A stretch of DNA of 64,000 nucleotides. Origin: Streptomyces sp. NBC_01304. Lineage in GTDB: Bacteria; Actinomycetota; Actinomycetes; Streptomycetales; Streptomycetaceae. Shown here in pieces: positions 10,935 to 19,081 of the stretch. Numbering within the stretch: position 1 is the first letter of the stretch; every line of letters begins with the position of its first letter. The stretch lies in NCBI RefSeq assembly GCF_035975855.1, contig NZ_CP109055.1, positions 6,758,001 through 6,822,000 on the forward strand. The letters run 5' to 3'. Under the pieces are notes generated by a model that was given only the letters and a program-made list of their open reading frames with translations, was not told the origin of the DNA and did no database searches. Made by a program: the position numbers and the translations under genes.

Positions 10935-11216
10935 ATGGCCCGCATCAACGACGTAGGCGGCATGCAGGGCTTCGGCCCCATCGACACCACCACCGAGGAC
11001 GAGCCCTTCCACCACGACTGGGAGGCCCGCGTCTTCGCCCTGAACAGCGCCCTGATCGGGCAAGGCGTCTACAACCTCGACGAGTTCCGCGACGCGGTCG
11101 AGACGATGGCCCCGGCCGAGTACCTCGCCGCCTCGTACTACGAGCGCTGGTTCCACGCGATCCGCACCCTCCTCGAACGCAAGGGCGTCCTGGAACCCGG
11201 GGCCCTCGATGACTGA
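10935..11216 (+). CDS. Nitrile hydratase beta subunit, N-terminal half (split gene)
   Basis: A 93-residue protein matching the first half of nitrile hydratase beta subunits: the start has the family pattern NDVGGMQGFGP, followed by FHHDWEARVFAL, then NLDEFRDAVETMAPAEYLAASYYERW. A normal beta subunit runs on into an SH3-like barrel, but here the frame ends and that barrel is encoded by the next gene, which overlaps by eight bases. Small beta-like proteins can also be activator/metallochaperones, so a dual role is possible. The gene is divergent from the TPR-NicO operon. Confidence 0.85.
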   Translation: MARINDVGGMQGFGPIDTTTEDEPFHHDWEARVFALNSALIGQGVYNLDEFRDAVETMAPAEYLAASYYERWFHAIRTLLERKGVLEPGALDD

Positions 11217-11520
11217 CGCCGACGCGCGCTACCGCCCCGGCACCCGCGTACGCACCACGCACACCGACCCGCCCCACCACACCCGCATCCCGCGCTACGC
11301 CCGCGGCAAACAGGGCGTGATCGTCGAGCCGGAGGGCCGCCACCCCCTCGCGGACATCCGCTCGCAGGGCCGCGACGACGCACCCGTCGAGGCGGTGTAC
11401 GCGGTCCGGTTCACGGCCCGCGACCTGTGGGGAGAGGGCGACCACCACGTCGTACTCGACCTGTGGGAAAGCTACTTGGAGCCGACGGAAGCCCTGGAAC
11501 CGAGCGAGGAACAAGGATGA
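11209..11520 (+). CDS. Nitrile hydratase beta subunit, C-terminal half (split gene)
   Basis: A 103-residue protein corresponding to the SH3-like C-terminal domain of nitrile hydratase beta subunits: RYRPGTRVRTTHTDPP, HTRIPRYARGKQGVIV, AVYAVRFTARDLWGE and LDLWESYLEP are all family blocks. It starts inside the end of the preceding half (ATG 11209) and its stop overlaps the alpha-subunit start (ATGA). Three-subunit forms with a divided beta chain are known for thiocyanate hydrolase and for the toyocamycin nitrile hydratase, so this is a natural split, not a frameshift: both halves have clean ends and coupled starts. Confidence 0.88.
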   Translation: MTDADARYRPGTRVRTTHTDPPHHTRIPRYARGKQGVIVEPEGRHPLADIRSQGRDDAPVEAVYAVRFTARDLWGEGDHHVVLDLWESYLEPTEALEPSEEQG

Positions 11521-12104
11521 GCAGCGACCACACCGACGCCCGGATCTCCCGCCAGGTCCGCCGTCTGGAGACCCTCCTGGAGGACCGCGGCCTGGTCGCG
11601 GGCGCCGCCCTCGACGAGACCCTCGACGCGTTCCTGTCCGGCGCTTCCCCCGCCAACGGCGCCCGCATCGTCGCCAAGGCCTGGACCGACCCGGCGTACC
11701 GTCAGCGGCTCGTCGAGGACGGCACCGCCGCCGTCGCGGAGCTCGGCTACTCGGCCGGCGGCGTCCAGCCGCAGCGCCTGCGCGTCGTCGAGAACACCGC
11801 GCACGAGCACCACGTGGTCGTCTGCACGCTGTGCTCCTGCTATCCCGTACGGCTGCTCGGCCCGTCCCCCAGCTGGTACAAGAGCGAGGCCTACCGCTCA
11901 CGCGTGGTGCGCGAACCCCGCGCCGTGCTGGCGGAGTTTGGTCTTGACCTGCCCGAGGACACGGCGATCACCGTGTGGGACTCCAGCTCGGAGACCCGCT
12001 ACATGGTGCTGCCGCGCCGACCGGAACGTACGGAAGAACTGACCGAGGACGAACTGGCCGCCCTCGTCTCCCGCAACGCCCTGATCGGCACGGCAGCGAT
12101 CTGA
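11517..12104 (+). CDS. Nitrile hydratase alpha subunit, cobalt type
   Basis: A 195-residue catalytic subunit. The metal-binding claw reads V-C-T-L-C-S-C (C103, C106, S107, C108). Thr at the second position is typical of cobalt rather than iron enzymes, where Ser is found. In this family the last two Cys are oxidised to sulfinic/sulfenic acids and the metal hydrates a nitrile to an amide (or, in thiocyanate hydrolase, thiocyanate to carbonyl sulfide). The conserved SWYKSEAYRSRVVREPRAVL block follows the claw. No separate activator or amidase gene is seen nearby. The substrate is not readable from sequence. Confidence 0.93.
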   Translation: MSSDHTDARISRQVRRLETLLEDRGLVAGAALDETLDAFLSGASPANGARIVAKAWTDPAYRQRLVEDGTAAVAELGYSAGGVQPQRLRVVENTAHEHHVVVCTLCSCYPVRLLGPSPSWYKSEAYRSRVVREPRAVLAEFGLDLPEDTAITVWDSSSETRYMVLPRRPERTEELTEDELAALVSRNALIGTAAI

Positions 12105-12122
12105 GAATCCGGATCCCCGGCC

Positions 12123-12194
12123 TCAGTTGAAGCTCGTGCCTCAGCTGAAGCTCGTGCCTCAGCTGAGGCTCACGACTCAGTTGAAGCTGATGAC
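12123..12194. repeat. Four imperfect 18-bp tandem repeats across a stop codon
   Basis: Units begin with TCAG at 12123, 12141, 12159 and 12177. The last unit contains the stop codon of the secreted protein gene. The repeats lie between the convergent nitrile hydratase and secreted protein genes; on the minus strand each unit reads like a copy of that gene's final codons. Confidence 0.85.
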
Positions 12195-12941
12195 CGGGGG
12201 CGCGGGCTTCTGCTTGCCCATCTCGATGCTGTCCTCGTTCTGCCACATCGGCCGGTCGCTCCAGCGCACCGTGATGTGCCCGAGCACCGTCCCCTTCGCA
12301 ACGACCACGCCGAGGTGCTTCTTCAGTACGTCGGCCATCTTCGCGGTGATCCGCAGCGCGACCTTCGTCGGGCCCCACGAGAACTGGCCGCCCTCGAAGT
12401 GCGGCGCGAAGAATCCGCCGGTGGTCAGCGCCTCGACGAAGCTGGCGTCGACGACCTTGAAGTTCTTGCCCAACTGCTGGTTGCCGACCCAGGGGTTGAC
12501 GTAGAACCCGGCGACGACCGGCTCGATCAGCAGCGACCAGCCGTTCGCCGACCAGGTCTTGCCCGCCTTGTTCGTCAGGACGAAGCCGCCGGGGTAGGTG
12601 AACCGGGTGTCCAGCTGGATCGCGTCGTACCGGTTGCCGACCGGCAGCCACAGTCCGTCGTTCGGCGACTTGCCGGGCAGCGGCTTGAACGGGTGCAGCT
12701 GCTTGACCGTCACACCCGCCTTCGTGAGCGCCGCCTTGAACTCGGGGCTGAAGGGGATCTCGGCGTAACCGCCCGCCGCCACATAGAGGTTGAGGTCCGA
12801 GACGGTCGTTCCCGCGTGGTACGGGTCCGGCGGGGGATTGGGGTTCCCGCCGTTCGCGGCGCCCGCGGGCAGGGCCGCGGACACGGTCAGGGCCGAGGCC
12901 AGCACGGCTCCGGTCAGCAGTCGGCGTACGTGATGAAGCAT
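12177..12941 (-). CDS. Secreted protein of unknown function
   Basis: A 254-residue protein with a clear signal peptide (MLHHVRRLLTGAVLASALTV, Ala-rich cleavage near PAGAANG). No family is recognised with confidence. The mature part is rich in Trp, Tyr, Phe and Gly and lacks Cys, suggesting a beta-rich extracellular fold; it has repeated-looking blocks such as GWSLLIEPVVAGFYVNPWVG and GGQFSWGPTKVALRITAKM. AGGAGAG precedes the ATG. It is the second gene of an operon, 27 bases after the TPR protein gene, so the two probably function together at or outside the membrane. Confidence 0.8.
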   Translation of the reverse strand: MLHHVRRLLTGAVLASALTVSAALPAGAANGGNPNPPPDPYHAGTTVSDLNLYVAAGGYAEIPFSPEFKAALTKAGVTVKQLHPFKPLPGKSPNDGLWLPVGNRYDAIQLDTRFTYPGGFVLTNKAGKTWSANGWSLLIEPVVAGFYVNPWVGNQQLGKNFKVVDASFVEALTTGGFFAPHFEGGQFSWGPTKVALRITAKMADVLKKHLGVVVAKGTVLGHITVRWSDRPMWQNEDSIEMGKQKPAPPVISFN

Positions 12942-12968
12942 GGCAACTCTCCTGGGAGGGTGGGGGGT

Positions 12969-14987
12969 TCAGCGCTGCTTGGTGCGCTTCGGCGCCGGCT
13001 TGTCCGCCTTGCCGGTCGTGCGGGGAGCGGTGCGGCGCGGCTCGGACTGCTGCGTCCGCCGCGGTTCGGACTGCTGGGTGCGGCGCGGGGCCGTCGAGGG
13101 CGTGCGGCGGGGGGTGCTGCCGGTGCCTTGGCCGCTGCTGGTGCCCTGACCGCTGCCGTTTCCTTGGGACTTCCGGTACGTCTCCCGGGATCCGGACTGC
13201 TTCGGCTGCCCGCTCCCGCCGCCCTGGCCGGAGCCCCGCCCCGGCTTGCCCGGACGGACCTGCTGCCCGCCGCCCGAGGAGGGCCTGCCGTACTCCGGGG
13301 CCTGCGGCGCCTGGCCGTGCATGTTCTCGGGGCCGCCCTCGGAGGGCTCGCCCAGCGCGTCCAGGGCCTCCTTGGCGAGCGGGACGAGCAGCGGGGAGAA
13401 GGCCGGGTTGAGGCGCAGCGCCTCCTGGAGGTGGCGGCGGGCCGCGCCGAACTCCTCGAGGGCACGCTCGATCTGGCCCCGGTGGTAGACGAAGAGGGCG
13501 CTGCGCGGGCCCTTCTCCATCGCCCGCTTCACGTACCCGAAGGCCCGCTTGTGGTCCCCGGCCCGGTACAGCGCCCAGCCCAGCGCGTCGGTGGCCTGAC
13601 GGCTCGGGTGGCGCCGGTACTCGGCCTGGAGCCGCTGCACGGCCGCGTCGGGGTCGCCGTGGTCGGCCTCGAACATGCCGAGCACCAGCTCGTCGCTGAC
13701 GCCGAGCCCGGCCTCCTTCTTGATCCGGTCGCGCAGCAGCCCGTACTGGACGCGCGCGGCCGCCTCCTGGCCGAGGGACTCCTGCAACTCGCCCAGTTCC
13801 AGGTTGTATTCGGGCAGCGGCTGCTTGGTGAGGGCCGCCTGATAGCTGAGCATCGCCTCCCGGTGCCGGCCGAGCGCCGCCTGCGCCCGGGCCCGGCCCG
13901 CGAGCGAGGGGTGGTGGTCGGGGTCGGTGCGCAGCGCCTCGTCGAAGTAGCGCAGGGCCTCCGCCGCCTCGCCCCGCTCCCAGGACAGCTCGCCGATGCG
14001 ATGGAGGTACGCGGCGCGCTCGGCCGGGGTCTCCGCGAGCGCGGCCGCGTCCGAGATCGCCGCCGCCGCGTCCTCGCGCCAGCCGCGGTCCCGGAAGACC
14101 TGGGAGGCGCGGGCCATCACGGCGGAGCCGGACCGCAGTTCCTGCAGCTTCTCCAGGGCCTTGCCCACGGATTTGTGGTCGCCGAGGCGCCCGTAGGTGT
14201 CGATCAGGTCCGGGTAGAGCGTCCACCGCTGGGGCGCCTGCATGACGGCGAGCTCGCCCCACTTCTTGGCCGCCCGGTAGTCGTGCCGGGCATGCGCGAG
14301 GGCGGCCATCCCGGACAGCGCCTCGATGTTGCCCTGGTCGCCCGGCTTGGCGGCGAGGGACTTATTGAGCGCCTCCTCGGCCCGCGGGTAGTAGCTGTAG
14401 TCGGCGACCCGGCGCCCGTGGTCGACGTAGGCGGCCCCGAGCACCGCCCACGACTCCTCGTCACCGGGGTGCTGCGCCAGGTGCGCCTCGCGGTCGCGGA
14501 TCAGCGCGCCCAGATCCCGCAGCGAGGCGGGCGCGCCGGCACCGGCCGCGGCCCTCGCCCGGCCGACGGGGCCGAGCGCGGGCGGGGTCCCGCTGCCCTG
14601 CAGGGCGGGCACGATCATCAGGACGCCGGCCAGCGCGGTCGAGGCCGCGACCGTGACGACCAGGGCCCGCTTGACCTTGGGGGAGAGGCCGCGCCGCGGG
14701 GCCGGGGGAGTGGGCCCCGCGGCATCGGCGGCCGGAGCCGAGGGCCCGTCCGGCAGCACGGCGGCGGGCTCCGGCGTCGATGTAGGCAGCGGCACGGGCG
14801 TGGCCTCGGCCCAGTGCGCGGGCCTCGGCGCGGGCGCGGGCGGGGCCTCGGCGTCCGGCACCGGCCAGCGCGGCGGCGGGTCGCCGAACGGCCCGGACCA
14901 GGACTGGGTCGCGGCAGGAGGCGGCGGTTCGGACGGCGGGGTCTCAGGCTGCCGGCCCTGCGGCCGCGGTTCCGGTTCGATCTCCAT
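12969..14987 (-). CDS. TPR-repeat membrane-anchored protein with Pro-rich and basic tails
   Basis: About 672 residues in four parts: a proline-rich cytosolic N-terminus (roughly 110 residues), one transmembrane helix (ALVVTVAASTALAGVLMIV), a long TPR region (about residues 150-500), and a Gly/Gln/Arg-rich low-complexity tail with a repeated RRTQQSEP unit. The TPR region parallels the protein at 9404-10825 block by block (SYYPRAEEALNKSLA versus SYYPKSEQALGRSLK), so the two are paralogues. ATG 14987 is preferred; GTG 14996 is possible. It is cotranscribed with the secreted protein downstream and divergent from the GlcD-type oxidase. Confidence 0.83.
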   Translation of the reverse strand: MEIEPEPRPQGRQPETPPSEPPPPAATQSWSGPFGDPPPRWPVPDAEAPPAPAPRPAHWAEATPVPLPTSTPEPAAVLPDGPSAPAADAAGPTPPAPRRGLSPKVKRALVVTVAASTALAGVLMIVPALQGSGTPPALGPVGRARAAAGAGAPASLRDLGALIRDREAHLAQHPGDEESWAVLGAAYVDHGRRVADYSYYPRAEEALNKSLAAKPGDQGNIEALSGMAALAHARHDYRAAKKWGELAVMQAPQRWTLYPDLIDTYGRLGDHKSVGKALEKLQELRSGSAVMARASQVFRDRGWREDAAAAISDAAALAETPAERAAYLHRIGELSWERGEAAEALRYFDEALRTDPDHHPSLAGRARAQAALGRHREAMLSYQAALTKQPLPEYNLELGELQESLGQEAAARVQYGLLRDRIKKEAGLGVSDELVLGMFEADHGDPDAAVQRLQAEYRRHPSRQATDALGWALYRAGDHKRAFGYVKRAMEKGPRSALFVYHRGQIERALEEFGAARRHLQEALRLNPAFSPLLVPLAKEALDALGEPSEGGPENMHGQAPQAPEYGRPSSGGGQQVRPGKPGRGSGQGGGSGQPKQSGSRETYRKSQGNGSGQGTSSGQGTGSTPRRTPSTAPRRTQQSEPRRTQQSEPRRTAPRTTGKADKPAPKRTKQR

Positions 14988-15050
14988 GGCGCACACTGTG
15001 CGTCAATACGAAGAACACATCGGTGCATGCGCGAGGGTTCGCAGACGGGT

Positions 15051-15067
15051 TCACACCGATGGCCCCG
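15051..15067. promoter_or_regulatory. Second copy of the 17-bp TPR-gene upstream motif
   Basis: Identical over 17 bases to 10888-10904. It lies 18 bases before the ATG of the FAD oxidase and 64 bases upstream of the TPR gene start on the other strand. Confidence 0.45.
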
Positions 15068-15084
15068 AGTGCCAGGCTGAGATC

Positions 15085-16479
15085 ATGAACGCCGCCCCCG
15101 GTCAGCCTTCCCAGGACACCCTCGTCGGCCGCCTGCGCGACGGGCTCCCCGCCGACGCCGTCCTCACCGACCCGGACGTCACCGCCGCGTACGCCAATGA
15201 CATGGCGAGCTTCTGCGAGGCCGGGACCCCCGCCGTCGTCGTCCTGCCGCGCACCGTCGAACAGGTCCAGCACGTGATGCGCACGGCCACCGCGCTGCGC
15301 GTCCCGGTCGTCCCGCAGGGCGCGCGCACGGGCCTGTCCGGGGCGGCCAACGCCTCCGACGGCTGCATCGTGCTCTCGCTCGTCAAGATGGACCGGATCC
15401 TGGAGATCAGCACGATCGACCGGATCGCGGTCGTCGAGCCGGGCGTCGTCAACGCCACCCTCTCCCGCGCGGTCAACGAACACGGCCTGTACTACCCGCC
15501 GGACCCCTCCAGCTGGGAACAGTGCACCATCGGCGGCAACATCGGCACGGCCTCGGGCGGCCTGTGCTGCGTGAAGTACGGCGTCACCGCGGAGTACGTC
15601 CTCGGGCTCGACGTCGTCCTCGCCGACGGGCGCCTGCTGACGACGGGCCGCCGCACGGCCAAGGGCGTCGCCGGGTACGACCTCACCCGGCTCTTCGTGG
15701 GCTCCGAGGGCAGCCTCGGCATCGTCGTACGCGCGATCCTCGCCCTGAAGCCGGAACCACCCGGGCAGCTGGCGCTGGCAGCCGAGTTCGGCTCAGCGGC
15801 CGCGGCCTGCGACGCGGTGTGCAAGATCATGGAGGGCGGCCACGTCCCCTCGCTCCTGGAACTGATGGACCGTACGACCGTCCAGGCCGTCAACAACATG
15901 GCGCACATGGGCCTCCCGGAATCCACCGAGGCCCTGCTGCTCGCCGCCTTCGACACCCTCGACCCGGCCGCCGACCTCGCCGCGGTCGGTGCGCTCTGCG
16001 AGGCCGCGGGTGCCACTCAGGTCGTGCCCGCCGAGGACCATGCGGAGTCCGAACTGCTGCTCCAGGCAAGGCGGTTGTCGCTCACCGCGCTCGAAGCCGT
16101 CAAGGGCACCACGATGATCGACGACGTCTGCGTGCCCCGCTCGCAGCTCGCCGCCATGCTCGAAGGCACGGCCGCCATCGGCGAGAAGTACGGCCTCACC
16201 ATCGGCGTCTGCGCCCACGCGGGCGACGGCAACACCCACCCCACGGTCTGCTTCGACGCCCAGGACCCGGACGAGTCCCGGCGGGCCCGCGAGTCCTTCG
16301 ACGAGATCATGGCCCTCGGCCTGGAACTCGGCGGCACGATCACCGGCGAGCACGGCGTGGGCGTCCTCAAGAAGGAGTGGCTGGCGCGCGAGATCGGGCC
16401 GGTGGGCGTCGAACTGCAGCGCGGGATCAAGGAGACGTTCGATCCGCTGGGGATCCTCAACCCCGGAAAGCTCTTCTGA
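15085..16479 (+). CDS. FAD-linked oxidase, GlcD-like (glycolate/D-lactate oxidase subunit family)
   Basis: A 464-residue flavoenzyme of the VAO/GlcD family. The FAD-binding half contains PQGARTGLSGAANA and the PPDPSSWEQCTIGGNIGT segment; the C-terminal half has the family block CAHAGDGNTHP and the end signature TGEHGVGVLKKEW. Such enzymes oxidise 2-hydroxyacids (glycolate, D-lactate, D-2-hydroxyglutarate) to 2-ketoacids. No glcE/glcF partners are adjacent, so it may work alone or with another electron acceptor. The ATG 15085 start gives the usual family length; earlier in-frame codons run into the TPR gene on the other strand. Confidence 0.92.
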   Translation: MNAAPGQPSQDTLVGRLRDGLPADAVLTDPDVTAAYANDMASFCEAGTPAVVVLPRTVEQVQHVMRTATALRVPVVPQGARTGLSGAANASDGCIVLSLVKMDRILEISTIDRIAVVEPGVVNATLSRAVNEHGLYYPPDPSSWEQCTIGGNIGTASGGLCCVKYGVTAEYVLGLDVVLADGRLLTTGRRTAKGVAGYDLTRLFVGSEGSLGIVVRAILALKPEPPGQLALAAEFGSAAAACDAVCKIMEGGHVPSLLELMDRTTVQAVNNMAHMGLPESTEALLLAAFDTLDPAADLAAVGALCEAAGATQVVPAEDHAESELLLQARRLSLTALEAVKGTTMIDDVCVPRSQLAAMLEGTAAIGEKYGLTIGVCAHAGDGNTHPTVCFDAQDPDESRRARESFDEIMALGLELGGTITGEHGVGVLKKEWLAREIGPVGVELQRGIKETFDPLGILNPGKLF

Positions 16480-16568
16480 AGGCTCTTCCGATCGATTCGA
16501 TCCGATCCGATCTTCTGAGGCGCGCATGCCGGATGCGCGTACGTTCCGTACGTTCACTCGTACGTTGC

Positions 16569-17042
16569 TCACTCACCGTCCTTCGACTCGTCGGAGGGCC
16601 AGGGGTCCCTGAGCCAGAGATCGTCGGCCGGGGTGGGCGCGAGCAGCTCGGCGAGGCCGTCGTCGATGCCGAGCTGCTCGGACTCAGAGCCCGGAGGGAC
16701 CATCCGCAGGGTGCGCTCCAGCCAGGCGGACACGGCGGCGGCCGGCGCCTCGAGGAGCGCGTCGCCGTCGGGCGAGGACAGTGCCATCAGGACGACGCTG
16801 CGGCCGTCCAGCTTGGTCGGCCAGACCCGCACATCGCCGTGACCGCAGGCGCGGAAGACGCCCTCGACCAGGAGTTCACGGGCGAAGGTCCAGTTGACCG
16901 GCTGGTCGGAGCCGACGTGGAAGGTGATGTGCACGGCGTACGGATCGTCGGTGCGATAGACGAGCCGGGCCGGTACGGGAATGCTGCGCTCGGGCGACAG
17001 CACCAGCTTGAGCTCCAGCTCGCGTTCCACCACGGTGTGCAT
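16569..17042 (-). CDS. SsgA-like sporulation/cell-division regulator (SALP), possibly SsgG
   Basis: A 157-residue SsgA-like protein, a family confined to morphologically complex actinomycetes. The family blocks LELKLVLSPERSIPVPARL, DPYAVHITFHVG, GDVRVWPTKLDGR and LMALSSPDGDALLEAP are all present. SALPs steer peptidoglycan synthesis and hydrolysis during sporulation septation; SsgB, for example, recruits FtsZ. This is longer at the C-terminus than SsgB. Its position near hppD, a GlcD oxidase and RDD genes recalls SsgG of S. coelicolor, which controls septum-site selection, but that naming is from memory of locus context. AAGGAAA precedes the ATG. Confidence 0.9.
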   Translation of the reverse strand: MHTVVERELELKLVLSPERSIPVPARLVYRTDDPYAVHITFHVGSDQPVNWTFARELLVEGVFRACGHGDVRVWPTKLDGRSVVLMALSSPDGDALLEAPAAAVSAWLERTLRMVPPGSESEQLGIDDGLAELLAPTPADDLWLRDPWPSDESKDGE

Positions 17043-17263
17043 CTCGGTGCGTTTCCTTTCGACTTGTACTGCACGGCCCGGGCCGTGGAGCAGGCCCGTA
17101 CAAGCAGAGAGGGCGTCGGCGCCGTTCCCTTACGCGACTTTTCAGAGTTTCTTTTTGATGCCCGGAAAGTGGACGGAACCCGGGGACCGGCCCGCCCGGG
17201 TCCGGCGGTCTGATAGATGTGGAGCCTCCACAAGACCACCGAGCAGATACGGGACGACGGACC

Positions 17264-18847
17264 ATGAGCGCCCCAACTCCGGCACCGGGCGACAGCAGCC
17301 CCACGTCTGGCTACTACCCCGACCCGTCCATTCCCGGATATGTCCGGTATTGGAATGGTGCGGCCTGGGTTCCGGGTACAAGTCGCCCTGCCCCGGCGGA
17401 GGGTGAGCCCATGCCGGCCCCTCCGGGCCAGGGTGGCGCTCCGGCCGCTCCCGCCCCCGCTCCCGCGGCTCCGGTGGAGGAGACGGGCCCGGTCTTCCTG
17501 GACGAGGAGCCCGGTGCCGCGGCCCCCGACGAACTGCACGGCGCCCGCCCCGAGCCCGCCTCCGCCTGGGGCGCGGACGCGTCGCGGCAGGCCGGGTTCG
17601 GTGGGGAGCAGGACCAGCGCGTCTCCTGGGGCTCGCCCCAGCAGGGCGCTCCGCAGCAGGCCCCGCAGAACACTCAGGCTCCCGGCGCCCCGCAGCCGGA
17701 CCCGCGCGCCGGGCAGCAGGCCCCGGCCGCCGAACCGGTCGAGCCCGCCGAGCAGCCCGCGCCCGCGGCGCCCCCGGCGGGGAACGAGCGCAGGGACGGC
17801 ACCGTGATGATGCGCGCGGCCCGCCCCGGCGCCGGCGCGCCCCGCAACGACGGGGACCGGGCCCCGGCCCGGCAGGCCGAGACTCCGCAGCCGCCGGCCG
17901 AGCAGGCCGACGGGCACACGGTCATGGTGCGCCGCCCGCGCCCCGCCGCGTCCGGTGGCGCGGCTGCCGGTGGCGCGGCCTCCGCGCAGCCCGGCCCGGC
18001 CGCTCAGGCGCCCGTCGCCGACGGCACGATGGCGATCCGGGCCCTGCCCGCGAACGCCGCCCGGCCCGCTCCCGCCCAGGGCGGCGGTTACGGCTATCCG
18101 CCGCAGCAGGGCACGCCCGGCGTTCCCGCGCAGCCCGCGAACTCCGGCTCGGGGTACGGCTATCCACCGCCCGCCGCCGCCGCGGCCGCGTCCTCCCCAA
18201 TGGCCGTCGCGGGGCCCGGTGGGGGTGCCGCGTCCTGGCCGCAGCAGGTGCAGCAACTGGCGCAGGGCGGTGGCGAGGCGCAGGGGCAGGCGCAGGCCGG
18301 GGCGCCCGCGCCGATCCGGCCCGTGACGGTCGACCCGTTCCTGGCGGCGGCGCAGGCCGCGGCGGCGGCGCGGCCCGCGGGGCTCGGGCGGCGGCTCCTT
18401 GCCCGGCTCATCGACACGATCGTGCTGGTGGCGGTCGTCGGCGGGGCGGCGTTCCCGTTCGTGGGCAAGACCCTCGACCACATCGACGACAAGATCGAGG
18501 CGGCGAAGCAGTCGGGCCTGAAGACCACGGTGTGGCTGCTCGACGGCACGACCTCGGTGACGCTGGGCGTCGTGCTCGGCGTACTGCTGGTCTTCGGCGT
18601 CCTCTACGAGGCGCTGCCGACGTCCAAGTGGGGGCGCACGCTCGGCAAGAAGCTCTGCAAGATCGAGGTCCGCGACATCGAGGAGTACGCCCCGCCGACG
18701 TTCGGCGCGGCCCTGCGCCGCTGGTTCGTGTACGTGGTGCCGGGCCTGCTGGTGGTGGGCGTGCTCGGCGTCCTGTGGTGCCTGTGGGACCGCCCGTGGA
18801 AGCAGTGCTGGCACGACAAGGCGGCGCGGACGTTCGTGGCGGGCTAG
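17264..18847 (+). CDS. RDD family membrane protein with DUF2510 and long disordered linker
   Basis: A 527-residue protein. Residues about 8-40 form a DUF2510-like motif (GYYPDPSIPGYVRYWNGAAW). A Pro/Ala/Gln-rich disordered region of some 320 residues follows, then a C-terminal RDD domain (RRLLARLIDTIVLVAVVGG, with the Arg and Asp residues in the first helix and three hydrophobic segments) ending CWHDKAARTFVAG. RDD proteins are small membrane proteins; some are implicated in ion exchange, but function is mostly unknown. It lies divergent from the SsgA-like gene and beside a second RDD gene. Confidence 0.9.
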   Translation: MSAPTPAPGDSSPTSGYYPDPSIPGYVRYWNGAAWVPGTSRPAPAEGEPMPAPPGQGGAPAAPAPAPAAPVEETGPVFLDEEPGAAAPDELHGARPEPASAWGADASRQAGFGGEQDQRVSWGSPQQGAPQQAPQNTQAPGAPQPDPRAGQQAPAAEPVEPAEQPAPAAPPAGNERRDGTVMMRAARPGAGAPRNDGDRAPARQAETPQPPAEQADGHTVMVRRPRPAASGGAAAGGAASAQPGPAAQAPVADGTMAIRALPANAARPAPAQGGGYGYPPQQGTPGVPAQPANSGSGYGYPPPAAAAAASSPMAVAGPGGGAASWPQQVQQLAQGGGEAQGQAQAGAPAPIRPVTVDPFLAAAQAAAAARPAGLGRRLLARLIDTIVLVAVVGGAAFPFVGKTLDHIDDKIEAAKQSGLKTTVWLLDGTTSVTLGVVLGVLLVFGVLYEALPTSKWGRTLGKKLCKIEVRDIEEYAPPTFGAALRRWFVYVVPGLLVVGVLGVLWCLWDRPWKQCWHDKAARTFVAG

Positions 18848-18855
18848 CTTCTTTT

Positions 18856-19003
18856 CCCCACCCCGCCCCTTCCCGAAAGGCTGCCGCCGGCATCTCTTCA
18901 GCCCGTCCGGCGTTTGAGGACACCGCCCGCAGGGCGGAAGGCGGCGCAGCCCGCGGCGGCAGCCGCTGATGTCACAGTCGGGAAGGGGCGGGGCGGGGCG
19001 GGG
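18856..19003. repeat. Intergenic Streptomyces inverted-repeat element, copy A
   Basis: The element is bounded by GC-rich inverted ends (CCCCACCCCGCCCCTTCCCG at 18856-18875 and its near complement ending at 19003), with a core including CAGCCCGTCCGGCG then TTTGAGGAC. Related copies are at 23549-23683, 34213-34348 and, degraded, 57450-57568. This copy has lost one arm of the central hairpin. Confidence 0.8.
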
Positions 19004-19081
19004 AGCAATCCGTACCCTGAGGGTCCCCCGAATGGCCCCACCAGGCGTGCGCCCGGCAGGGCCATGCGGTCGACTCGGCCC

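Noticed and set aside
10935..11216. Reading the first nitrile hydratase gene solely as an activator protein
   Set aside because: The next gene supplies exactly the missing C-terminal half of the beta subunit, so a split subunit is the simpler reading.
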